Made by a program: the position numbers and the translations under genes. A DNA stretch of 20,438 nt, taken from an uncultured Clostridia bacterium (GTDB taxonomy: Bacteria > Bacillota > Clostridia > UBA1381). Below, in pieces: positions 1-4,977 of the stretch. The notes under the pieces are model-generated. The model was not told the DNA's origin, did not search any database, and saw only the letters and a list, made by a program, of their open reading frames with translations. Location: positions 1-20,438 of the forward strand of contig CAKSGG010000054.1 in the NCBI GenBank assembly GCA_934454215.1. The letters run 5' to 3'. The number at the start of each line of letters is the position of its first letter. Position 1 is the first letter of the stretch.

Positions 1-153
1 GATTTCTTCGGCAATGTTATTTTCCTTTCCCCGGTGCTTTTTGTTAATTGCCTGTATCAGCTCCGCACATTCCTCTATGCACTGGCTCTCCTGCACTGCC
101 GAGCCGTAAACCGCTATTGCGTAGCTCAGTATATGTTTTTCTGTAGTGTTCAT
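1..153 (-). CDS. MazG-like nucleotide pyrophosphohydrolase, N-terminal part
   Basis: The reverse strand encodes 51 residues from an ATG at 153 and runs off the left edge. It contains the helical motif EECAELIQAINKKHRG followed by NIAEEI. This matches the metal-binding EExxE...EE pattern of small phage MazG-like (all-alpha NTP-PPase) proteins. Known members hydrolyse nucleoside triphosphates to monophosphates; phage copies are thought to adjust nucleotide or alarmone pools. The ribosome binding site AAGGAGGA lies inside the last codons of the upstream replication gene, 5 bases away, so the two are probably translationally coupled. Assignment is to family level only, because the C-terminal half with the remaining acidic ligands lies outside the window. 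Confidence 0.72.
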   Translation of the reverse strand, partial: MNTTEKHILSYAIAVYGSAVQESQCIEECAELIQAINKKHRGKENNIAEEI

Positions 154-158
154 CTTGT

Positions 159-734
159 TTATTCCTCCTTGAGCATATCCTTTAATATCTGCTCACTGAA
201 ATTTGAATAGTCCGGCTTGTTCGTGTCGGTGTAGTTATTAAACTTGCTCTTTCGGGAAGTCGCAGCCGATTTCTTCTTTTCTTCCGCACGGTTCACCCAA
301 TTCTCTATCGTTGCAAGGTGGTCAGCATACCGCTTCCCGCTCGACTTCATATACTCGCTCAGCCGCTCAATCCAATAATCAAAATTGGGAACCTTCTCGC
401 AAAGCTTCTTCATCTGGTCATCTGTTAAAAGAACATTTTTATATTTACCGAATTTATGATATTGCGGCAGTCGCCTCTGTGCTTTCTTCTTAATCTCATA
501 CGCTCCGTTTAATGAAATATTTTCGGGCAACGTAACTAATAAGCTGTTTGCGCCCTTTGTTATGTCAGTTCTGCGCCGCTCATTAAGCTCAACATAAAGC
601 TTTATCTTGTCGCCGCTGCGAACCCTGCGCACCGCTTCTATGTATTCAAACGTAATCTCCGGAAAAGCTTTATAAGGGCGGTATGAAACCGCCCTCTTTT
701 CCTCAAATGCCTGCATAGCCTCTAACTCAGTCAA
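159..734 (-). CDS. Phage replication protein (replisome-organiser/DnaD-like C-terminal type)
   Basis: A 191-residue basic protein. Residues ~95-150 carry the signature FGKYKNVLLTDDQ...ERLSEYMKSSGK.Y.DHLATIENW. This closes many phage replisome-organiser and DnaD-like initiation proteins of Firmicutes and usually follows a winged-helix DNA-binding region. The N-terminal ~90 residues are shorter than in full-length organisers and I do not recognise a winged helix in them. A Lys/Ser-rich tail follows. The start is TTG at 734 with a GGGGG ribosome binding site about 8 bases upstream; an internal ATG at 716 is the alternative but has a weaker site. The start overlaps the end of the small membrane-protein gene by 8 bases. 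Likely role: recruiting host replication proteins to the phage origin, inferred from family and early-operon position. Confidence 0.68.
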   Translation of the reverse strand: MTELEAMQAFEEKRAVSYRPYKAFPEITFEYIEAVRRVRSGDKIKLYVELNERRRTDITKGANSLLVTLPENISLNGAYEIKKKAQRRLPQYHKFGKYKNVLLTDDQMKKLCEKVPNFDYWIERLSEYMKSSGKRYADHLATIENWVNRAEEKKKSAATSRKSKFNNYTDTNKPDYSNFSEQILKDMLKEE

Positions 735-963
735 GTTTTTCGCCCCCTTGACATTTTAAATACTTTGTGTTAATATGAATATGTTGTTTTTTTCTTTCTC
801 CCTTTCTGCCGCCTTGGCAGAGGGGAGATTTTTTTATAATCTCAGGAAGCAGCAGTATAAACAAAACCGCCGCCCCCGTCACATCACCGCCCTCGAACTT
901 AATTCCCAAAGCGGCCGCTGATAATATTAACCCTATTGCCATAATCTTATGTACCATTTTCAT
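727..963 (-). CDS. Small membrane protein of unknown function
   Basis: 78 residues from ATG 963 (an in-frame ATG at 957 is equally well placed relative to the GGGGAG site). Two hydrophobic stretches, residues ~5-21 and ~29-43, are separated by a short IKFEGGDVTG loop. A strongly basic tail (KKSPLCQGGRKGERKK) should stay in the cytoplasm. I cannot name a family; size and topology resemble the two-helix membrane peptides common in phage early regions. The DNA for the basic tail also forms the hairpin of a predicted antisense terminator (797-835). The last ~20 codons are A+T-rich and may be a read-through of an originally shorter gene. It lies between the repressor-tail protein (16 bases upstream) and the replication gene (8-base overlap). 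Confidence 0.5.
   Translation of the reverse strand: MKMVHKIMAIGLILSAAALGIKFEGGDVTGAAVLFILLLPEIIKKSPLCQGGRKGERKKQHIHINTKYLKCQGGEKLD
748..776 (+). promoter_or_regulatory. Sigma-70-type promoter, antisense to the early operon
   Basis: The plus strand has a perfect -35 box TTGACA at 748-753, an exact 17-base spacer and a -10 box TAATAT at 771-776. The -10 keeps the key A at position 2 and the final T. It points away from the replication gene start and into the antisense strand of the membrane-protein gene. A terminator follows about 20 bases after the -10. No plus-strand gene lies downstream. Confidence 0.5.
782..835 (+). ncRNA. Predicted ~54-nt antisense small RNA
   Basis: This is the stretch between the expected start site, about 6 bases after the TAATAT box, and the T-run of the hairpin terminator. 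The transcript would have a ~15-nt U-rich leader followed by the terminator hairpin. It is fully complementary to codons ~44-61 of the small membrane protein (727-963), which is transcribed the other way. No homology to a known RNA family is claimed. It could be a cis-antisense regulator of the early operon or simply a dead-end transcript. Confidence 0.35.
797..835 (+). terminator. Rho-independent terminator, plus strand
   Basis: The arms TCTCCCTTTCTGCC (797-810) and GGCAGAGGGGAGA (816-828) pair with a single bulged T around the 5-base loop GCCTT. Seven T follow at 829-835. It is directional: on the minus strand the hairpin is followed by A-rich sequence, so leftward early transcription should pass through. 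Confidence 0.65.
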
Positions 964-979
964 CTTCTCCCCGTACCTC

Positions 980-1276
980 TTAAACGTTATCCTTGCCAAC
1001 AGAAACAACACTGAGTATGTCATATGCACGCTCACAGTCTTTATACTTTTCCCCAAACTCCGTTATTGCCTCTTTTTCGCTGCTTGCCCTGATTGTATCA
1101 ACCATAGCCGCCCTTTCAAATCCGTCAAACGCCGTGATAACGTATTCCTCTTTTTCCTCGTCGTTTAAATACCTCAACTTTGCCATACCGGCAACTTCAA
1201 GCATAAACCTTTGTCCTTCCTCGCTAAGCAGCCTGAAATCGTGAATTAGTTTTTCCTCATTGGTTTTATCGAACAT
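980..1276 (-). CDS. Protein with a free-standing phage-repressor tail domain
   Basis: 98 residues from ATG 1276 with an AGGGGGA site. Residues ~6-36 (EEKLIHDFRLLSEEGQRFML...) closely match the segment after the helix-turn-helix in the repressor at 2696-3133 (EEKLINNFRSLNEEGQNFII...). Both contain EEKLI, FR, L, EEGQ and F at the same spacing. No DNA-binding domain is present. The remainder (VITAFDGFERAAMVDTIRASSEKEAITEFGEKYKDCERAYDIL) is predicted mixed alpha/beta and not recognised. Because it lies in the early operon opposing the repressor, it could bind the repressor or its protease as a decoy or antirepressor; that is inference. The shared segment may instead be only a common oligomerisation helix. 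The gene starts 2 bases after the upstream stop codon. Confidence 0.6.
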   Translation of the reverse strand: MFDKTNEEKLIHDFRLLSEEGQRFMLEVAGMAKLRYLNDEEKEEYVITAFDGFERAAMVDTIRASSEKEAITEFGEKYKDCERAYDILSVVSVGKDNV

Positions 1277-1278
1277 TT

Positions 1279-1494
1279 TTATTTTCCCCCTTCAGCTCTT
1301 GTTTCTCTATCTTCCGCTTTCTCAAGCTCTTCCTGTTCCATTGCGGCAACAAGCGGGCCGTAAACCATTCTTGCAATATCATCAAGAATTTTTTGAACGT
1401 CTTCCTTTGTTTTATCCCTGCAATAGTCGTCGCAAATTCTAACGTGAGTCGCCCCGATGTAAAAATCTTCAACAACATTGCCCGTCTTAACCAT
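1279..1494 (-). CDS. Small phage protein of unknown function (ICDDYCRDKT type)
   Basis: 71 residues from ATG 1494, chosen over the longer open frame because AGGAGGTGA lies 5-6 bases upstream. The core GATHVRICDDYCRDKTKEDVQKILDDIA resembles short uncharacterised proteins I associate with clostridial phages and integrative elements, with an N-terminal beta hairpin, a conserved Cys/Asp cluster (ICDDYC) and a helix. A charged Glu/Lys tail ends in the binding site of the next gene. A metal-binding role is possible from the Cys/Asp cluster but unproven. It is the second gene of the early operon, after the Cro-like regulator. Confidence 0.6.
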   Translation of the reverse strand: MVKTGNVVEDFYIGATHVRICDDYCRDKTKEDVQKILDDIARMVYGPLVAAMEQEELEKAEDRETRAEGGK

Positions 1495-1520
1495 AGTCTC
1501 ACCTCCTAATCTCAGTTTAT

Positions 1521-1757
1521 TTATACAGCATTTTGTCCTATTCCCCGGTTGCTCTTTTCCTCGTTCTCCCATTCATCAAGTATCTGATACGAAAGCTCTC
1601 TAACCGCTCTCGCCTGCGGCGTCACCTCGTGCCCCCTGATGTATTTCGATAACGTCGGCTGGCACATATTTGTATACCCTCTTCTCCTAAGCTCCGCAAG
1701 TAAATCAACCTGCTTCTTGTCCAGCTGCATAAGTCTCAGCTTAATTTCATTAACCAT
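1521..1757 (-). CDS. Cro-like small DNA-binding regulator
   Basis: 78 residues from ATG 1757, with AAAGGGGA 7 bases upstream. It has the pattern of small phage helix-turn-helix proteins: KLRLMQLDKKQVDLLAELRRRGYTNMCQPTLSKYIRG, in which QVDLLAEL and QPTLSKYI are the two helices of the DNA-reading unit. VTPQARAVRELSYQILDEWENEE follows. It is the first gene of the leftward early operon and diverges from the cI-like repressor at 2696, so by position it is the Cro counterpart that should repress the lysogeny side. The intergenic region between the two has been enlarged by the HicAB cassette and a duplicated flank. Confidence 0.68.
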   Translation of the reverse strand: MVNEIKLRLMQLDKKQVDLLAELRRRGYTNMCQPTLSKYIRGHEVTPQARAVRELSYQILDEWENEEKSNRGIGQNAV

Positions 1758-1779
1758 TTTTATTCCCCTTTCTTTGTTT

Positions 1780-1900
1780 AAAAACTATTGCATTTTTCGG
1801 CAAAATATAATATAATAAATCGTGTCAAAGAAATTTACTGTAATTTGCCTGTTCCTTGCGCAAGTTTCTTTTTTATTTGGCTTGGTTGTTTAATAAGTTT
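1780..1900 (+). repeat. Switch-region direct repeat, left copy
   Basis: 121 bases that recur at 2482-2600. By hand alignment there are about 14 mismatches and two single-base gaps. The first 29 bases (from AAAAACTATTGCATTTTTCG) are identical, as is the palindrome TTGCGCAA at 1856-1863. On the minus strand it carries a TTGACA box (1823-1828) before an A+T-rich -10 block, a plausible promoter for the Cro-like gene, although the spacing (13-15 bases) is short. Similarity extends weakly into the ribosome binding site region at 1761-1779. The two copies bracket hicB-hicA. Confidence 0.85.
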
Positions 1901-1967
1901 CTATTTTAACTGAACTGTTATTAAAAAACTGCATTTGCCATATAATAATATAGGAGGTATGATTTTT

Positions 1968-2186
1968 ATGGAATATGTTATAAACCTAACGTGGGATAAT
2001 GATGCCGCTGTTTGGATTGCAACAAGCAACGATATTCCCGGTCTTGTTCTTGAATCGGGTTCGTTCGATGCGCTCCTTGAAAGGGTTCGCAACGCTGCTC
2101 CCGAACTTTTGGCGCTTAACAATCCCAAAAACTCTTCCTTCATTCTTTCCTTTGTGTCAAACCGCCACGAAAGGATTGCCCTCTAA
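1968..2186 (+). CDS. hicB: HicB-like antitoxin (DUF1902 type)
   Basis: 72 residues from ATG 1968, 10 bases after AGGAGG; an upstream in-frame ATG at 1959 sits only one base from that site. The sequence MEYVINLTWDNDAAVWIATSNDIPGLVLESGSF...LL.RV has the short HicB half-fold, with strands leading to the GLVLESGSFDALLERVR segment, and ends in the typical SFVSNRHERI strand. Unlike larger HicB proteins it has no C-terminal DNA-binding domain. It should bind and neutralise the HicA toxin encoded immediately downstream (TAATG overlap). A TATAAT box at 1941-1946 suggests a local promoter, and the sequence around it looks like a third, degenerate fragment of the flanking repeat. Antitoxin-first order is usual for this subfamily. 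Confidence 0.85.
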   Translation: MEYVINLTWDNDAAVWIATSNDIPGLVLESGSFDALLERVRNAAPELLALNNPKNSSFILSFVSNRHERIAL

Positions 2187-2380
2187 TGGCTGAGTTTGAA
2201 AAGAAAGTCCGTTCAATTCTTAAAAAGCATAACTGTTCCTTTGTCCGTCGGGGAAAAGGCGACCACGATATTTGGTTCAGCCCTATAACCTCACGCCACA
2301 TAACAGTAGATACAAGAATAAAATCACGTCACACAGCAAATGCAATTTTAAAACAAAGCGGAATAGACTATCGATTTTAA
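2186..2380 (+). CDS. hicA: HicA-like mRNA interferase toxin
   Basis: 64 residues, a typical HicA length. It has the double-stranded-RNA-binding-like fold signature: an N-terminal helix (FEKKVRSILKKHNCSFVR), then GKGDHDIW with the catalytic histidine at residue 27, then the TVDTRIKSRHTANAILKQSGI helix. HicA enzymes cleave mRNA and arrest growth unless bound by HicB. The ATG overlaps the hicB stop (TAATG), so translation is coupled. All motif residues are present and the protein appears intact. In this setting it could stabilise the phage in the lysogen or block competing phages; neither is shown by the sequence. Confidence 0.88.
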   Translation: MAEFEKKVRSILKKHNCSFVRRGKGDHDIWFSPITSRHITVDTRIKSRHTANAILKQSGIDYRF

Positions 2381-2481
2381 ATGTCTGTTTCCCTTTGTCT
2401 GTCCGCCTCTTGCTTTAGCTTCTTTAAGCACTGCAACTCGGCGGATTATTTTTGTTTTTCTCCTCCTTTCTTCATTATAAA

Positions 2482-2600
2482 AAAAACTATTGCATTTTTC
2501 GGCAAAATATTATATAATAATTTTGTCAAATAAATTTATAGTAATTTGCCCATTCTTTGCGCAAGTTTCTTTTTATTTGGTTCGATTAGTTAATAAGTTT
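2482..2600 (+). repeat. Switch-region direct repeat, right copy
   Basis: Second copy of the 1780-1900 element, in the same orientation, with the palindrome TTGCGCAA at 2557-2564 and a minus-strand TTGACA box at 2524-2529. To its left, 2456-2481 keeps a minus-strand GAAAGGAGGAG ribosome binding site like the one before the Cro-like gene. The frame behind it closes after about nine codons, and I see no convincing gene in 2381-2481. This copy lies upstream of the repressor and probably represents the original divergent control region or its duplicate. Confidence 0.85.
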
Positions 2601-2615
2601 ATAGTTATATTATAT

Positions 2616-2670
2616 CCCAATACTTTGGGGTTGTCAATACAAACTCCCAATATTTTGGTATTTGTATAAT
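2616..2670 (+). promoter_or_regulatory. Repressor promoter with two operator palindromes
   Basis: Two near-identical palindromes, CCCAA-TACT-TTGGG at 2616-2629 and CCCAA-TATT-TTGG at 2646-2658, start exactly 30 bases apart, about three helical turns. The second lies just upstream of a TATAAT box at 2665-2670. No good -35 box stands at 16-18 bases, as is common for regulator-dependent promoters. The layout suggests that the repressor at 2696 binds here and controls its own synthesis. I found no further copy of this motif near the Cro-like promoter. Confidence 0.6.
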
Positions 2671-2695
2671 TATGCACAAAAAGGAGATGAAAATT

Positions 2696-3133
2696 TTGTA
2701 CAATTCTTTGAATGTTGCAAATAGAATAAAGCATCTATCAAAAATTAAAAAAATAATAATTAAAGATATGTTGTTTGAATGTGGATTAAGTAAAAATACC
2801 CTTTCTTCAATGCTCTCCGGTGGCTCAATGCCAAAATCAGAAAACCTCGCAAAAATAGCAGATTATCTCGACTGTTCTGTTGATTATTTGCTCGGGCGCA
2901 CAGATTTTTCAAACACCGAAACAAGCGACGAAGAAAAATTGATCAACAACTTCAGGAGTTTAAATGAAGAAGGGCAAAACTTTATAATTCAAACAATGGA
3001 TTTCGCACAAACGAAATATGGCAACAAACCTTCCCAAGAAAATATATCTTCATCAGATTATGCGGAAATTGCTGCAGAGGGCGGCTCAATAACACGTGGT
3101 CCAATAAGAAAAAAGCCCGAAACAACGCTTTAA
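2696..3133 (+). CDS. cI/ImmR-like phage repressor (XRE family)
   Basis: 145 residues from TTG 2696, which has AAGGAG 9 bases upstream. The ATG at 2672 has no ribosome binding site and would precede the expected transcript start; ATG 2687 is too close to the site. Residues ~8-68 are a complete XRE helix-turn-helix domain: CGLSKNTLSSMLSGGSMPKSENLAKIADYLDCSVDYLLGRTD. The tail has EEKLINNFRSLNEEGQNF and then EIAAEGGSITRGP, the Ala-x-x-Gly-Gly type ending common in repressors that act with ImmA proteases. It lacks the Ser/Lys self-cleavage domain of lambda CI, so inactivation probably needs another protein; the ImmA-like protease at 4978 is the obvious candidate. It heads the rightward lysogeny operon. 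Confidence 0.8.
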   Translation: MYNSLNVANRIKHLSKIKKIIIKDMLFECGLSKNTLSSMLSGGSMPKSENLAKIADYLDCSVDYLLGRTDFSNTETSDEEKLINNFRSLNEEGQNFIIQTMDFAQTKYGNKPSQENISSSDYAEIAAEGGSITRGPIRKKPETTL

Positions 3134-3175
3134 AATTCACAAGTATTTATTTAAATAAAAAAAGAAAAGAACGTG

Positions 3176-3748
3176 ATGCATTTGAAACAAATATTAAAAT
3201 CCCTATTTTTATTTTTTATGCTTTTCACCTTGTGTATGCCAACCGTGTTCTCCCATTCCGGAAGAACAGATTCAAACGGCGGTCATTGGGACAGAAGCAC
3301 AGGAACATATCATTATCACTCAGGGGAATATGCAAATAAAAGCAATAAAAAGAAATCATCAGAACAAACAAAGGAATACTCTGTAAGCAAATATGGCGAC
3401 TTAGATGAAACAATAAAGGCTGTTAGAAAGTATAACGAGGAAAACAGTTATCTTCGAAAAGCGGCTAAAGCGGCAGCTGAGTATAGAAGAACGTATAAAA
3501 ACACTGATAAAAACACTGAAGAGCTGACTCCTTTGCCGGAAAGTCTGGTTAAAAAGTATAATATTAAAGTTCCCGAGGAATATAAATCAAAACAACTTGA
3601 GCCGAAAAGCGATTTTCAGCGACAAGTGGATAATGTTAGAGCAAGGCAAAATGCACAGTTTGTTGAGATAAGTAGAAAAAAGAGAGTAATTCTAACTTTT
3701 TTTCAACATATTAAAATTCCAACATTTTTAAAACAAAAAGGATATTGA
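3176..3748 (+). CDS. Exported YHYH-domain protein with a fragment of the giant virion protein at its C-terminus
   Basis: 190 residues from ATG 3176 (GTG 3173 is possible; no strong ribosome binding site). Residues 1-24 are a signal peptide (LKSLFLFFMLFTLCMPTVFS), followed by the His-rich YHYH motif HSGRTDSNGGHWDRSTGTYHYHSG, a small motif of secreted bacterial proteins that may bind metal. Residues ~40-140 are charged, with Lys/Tyr-rich helices. Residues 144-163 (KSDFQRQVDNVRARQNAQFV) are identical to residues 83-102 of the 2911-residue virion protein and nearly identical in DNA. The remaining 27 residues are A+T-rich and look like translated spacer, so the original C-terminus was probably replaced by a recombination event. 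The stop is one base before the J-domain gene. The exported protein's function is unknown. Confidence 0.65.
   Translation: MHLKQILKSLFLFFMLFTLCMPTVFSHSGRTDSNGGHWDRSTGTYHYHSGEYANKSNKKKSSEQTKEYSVSKYGDLDETIKAVRKYNEENSYLRKAAKAAAEYRRTYKNTDKNTEELTPLPESLVKKYNIKVPEEYKSKQLEPKSDFQRQVDNVRARQNAQFVEISRKKRVILTFFQHIKIPTFLKQKGY
3605..3665 (+). repeat. 61-bp inverted repeat shared with the giant virion gene, copy A
   Basis: Identical to the reverse complement of 15884-15944 except at 3622 (A here, G in the coding strand of the other copy). Both copies are read in the same frame by their genes. Similarity stops abruptly at both edges. Confidence 0.95.
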
Positions 3749-3749
3749 T

Positions 3750-4931
3750 ATGAAAAATTATTATAGCGATGATTATTATGCAATTCTTCAAATTTCACCC
3801 AATGCCTCGCCTCAGGATATTAGAAATGCATATATAAAACTATCAAAAATTCATCACCCCGATGTTGGCGGCGATACAAGAATTATGCAGCTCATAAATA
3901 ACGCCTATTCCATTCTTAGCAACCCGGTTGAAAGAGAACACTACAATTCTTGGTATAACAAACAAGCTTTTGGTTCTTCAAACAATTCAGATAAAACATA
4001 TTCATCAATTCAAAATGTAACCGTTCATATATTAGACTACAAAAGAGGTTATATCATAACAAAAATGCCTTTATCTCAGTGTAAGTCTGCGGCAGAAAGT
4101 TTTCTATACGGAAACGAAATGTACGCATATGTTATAAATGCGGAAGAAAAGACTATATCCTTTATAGAGCGCGACGCATTCTTCCAAATGCTGCAATTAT
4201 ATAATTCAAGCTCGATATTTGCAATTATAATAAATAATAAAAAATACTATCGCGAAGAAATTGATACATCGATTTTGGAAAACAATTATAGAAAATACAT
4301 AGAGCCATACACCGATAAAATATATATACTTAAAATAAAGAAAAAATATTACGCTATTTCAAAAAGCCAATTTGAACACTTTTTGGAAACCACACACATA
4401 ACCGAGGCCACTCCAATAAAAAAAACAACTATCATTAAACGTGCGGCTATTTTTGCAGCTATAGCATTATTTATGGTTATGGCAATTCGGAATTCCCCCG
4501 AGTCCGACACGGCGATACAAACGCAGAACAGTACCGACCCCGAGCTTTATGAGGTACTTCCGCCGCCAAACAACACTGTAGAATATTATGCGGATTCAGA
4601 TATAAACAATTTCACAATAGAAACCACATACTCCGAAAATAACCGATACTATTTTATAAAAATATGTAAACCAAACACAACAACTGCCGTACAAACTGTT
4701 TTTATACACGCCGGCAATACTGCGGAATTATATGTTCCAAACGGCACATATGAGGTTAAATGGGTTAGTGGAAATTCTTGGTACGGTAAAGAATATAATT
4801 TTAACAACCACTCTGCGCAAAAAGCCGACGACCTATTCACTTTTGATGATGAACACATCTGGACAATAAAGCTATACCCTGTGTATAACGGCAATTTAGG
4901 CACCGACACAATTGATATAGAAAATTTTTAA
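3750..4931 (+). CDS. Membrane-anchored J-domain protein
   Basis: 393 residues. Residues 6-70 form a J domain (YYAILQISPNASPQDIRNAYIKLSKIHHPDVGG) with the HPD triad at 36-38 needed to stimulate DnaK ATPase. Residues ~88-215 are an unrecognised mixed alpha/beta region. Residues ~229-247 are one transmembrane helix (RAAIFAAIALFMVMAI). After it comes an acidic linker and a beta-rich domain (~270-393) with NRYYFIKI...VFIHAGNTAELYVPNGTYEVKWVSG..WYG, a pattern I recall from extracytoplasmic domains of other bacterial membrane proteins. The J domain should be cytoplasmic and the C-terminus outside. There are no Gly/Phe or zinc-finger regions, so it is not DnaJ itself. It starts one base after the YHYH stop, implying coupled translation. 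It could recruit host DnaK to the membrane; the client is unknown. Confidence 0.8.
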   Translation: MKNYYSDDYYAILQISPNASPQDIRNAYIKLSKIHHPDVGGDTRIMQLINNAYSILSNPVEREHYNSWYNKQAFGSSNNSDKTYSSIQNVTVHILDYKRGYIITKMPLSQCKSAAESFLYGNEMYAYVINAEEKTISFIERDAFFQMLQLYNSSSIFAIIINNKKYYREEIDTSILENNYRKYIEPYTDKIYILKIKKKYYAISKSQFEHFLETTHITEATPIKKTTIIKRAAIFAAIALFMVMAIRNSPESDTAIQTQNSTDPELYEVLPPPNNTVEYYADSDINNFTIETTYSENNRYYFIKICKPNTTTAVQTVFIHAGNTAELYVPNGTYEVKWVSGNSWYGKEYNFNNHSAQKADDLFTFDDEHIWTIKLYPVYNGNLGTDTIDIENF

Positions 4932-4956
4932 CTTAACTTGCATAACATAATAGCAG

Positions 4957-4977
4957 TCCTTTAGGAAAGGAATAATT
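4957..4977 (+). promoter_or_regulatory. Ribosome binding site inside a small hairpin
   Basis: TCCTTT (4957-4962), loop AGG and AAAGGA (4966-4971) form a 6-bp hairpin that contains the AGGAAAGGA ribosome binding site of the protease gene. The arm ends 6 bases before ATG 4978. It could damp translation of the protease. The stem is short, so the effect may be weak. Confidence 0.35.

Noticed and set aside
1266..1502. 78-residue minus-strand open frame overlapping the 71-aa protein
   Set aside because: Different frame from 1279-1494, which has the strong AGGAGGTGA site and a recognisable conserved core; this frame has neither.
1901..2143. 80-residue minus-strand open frame antisense to hicB
   Set aside because: It mirrors the hicB coding sequence, has no ribosome binding site and no recognisable motif.
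3146..3159. Perfect A+T palindrome TTTATTTAAATAAA between repressor and YHYH gene
   Set aside because: No loop and only A/T pairs, so it is not a convincing terminator, and such palindromes are common in A+T-rich spacers.
3750..4931. J-domain gene as the host chaperone dnaJ
   Set aside because: It lacks the Gly/Phe region and CxxCxGxG zinc fingers and has a transmembrane helix and an extracytoplasmic domain.
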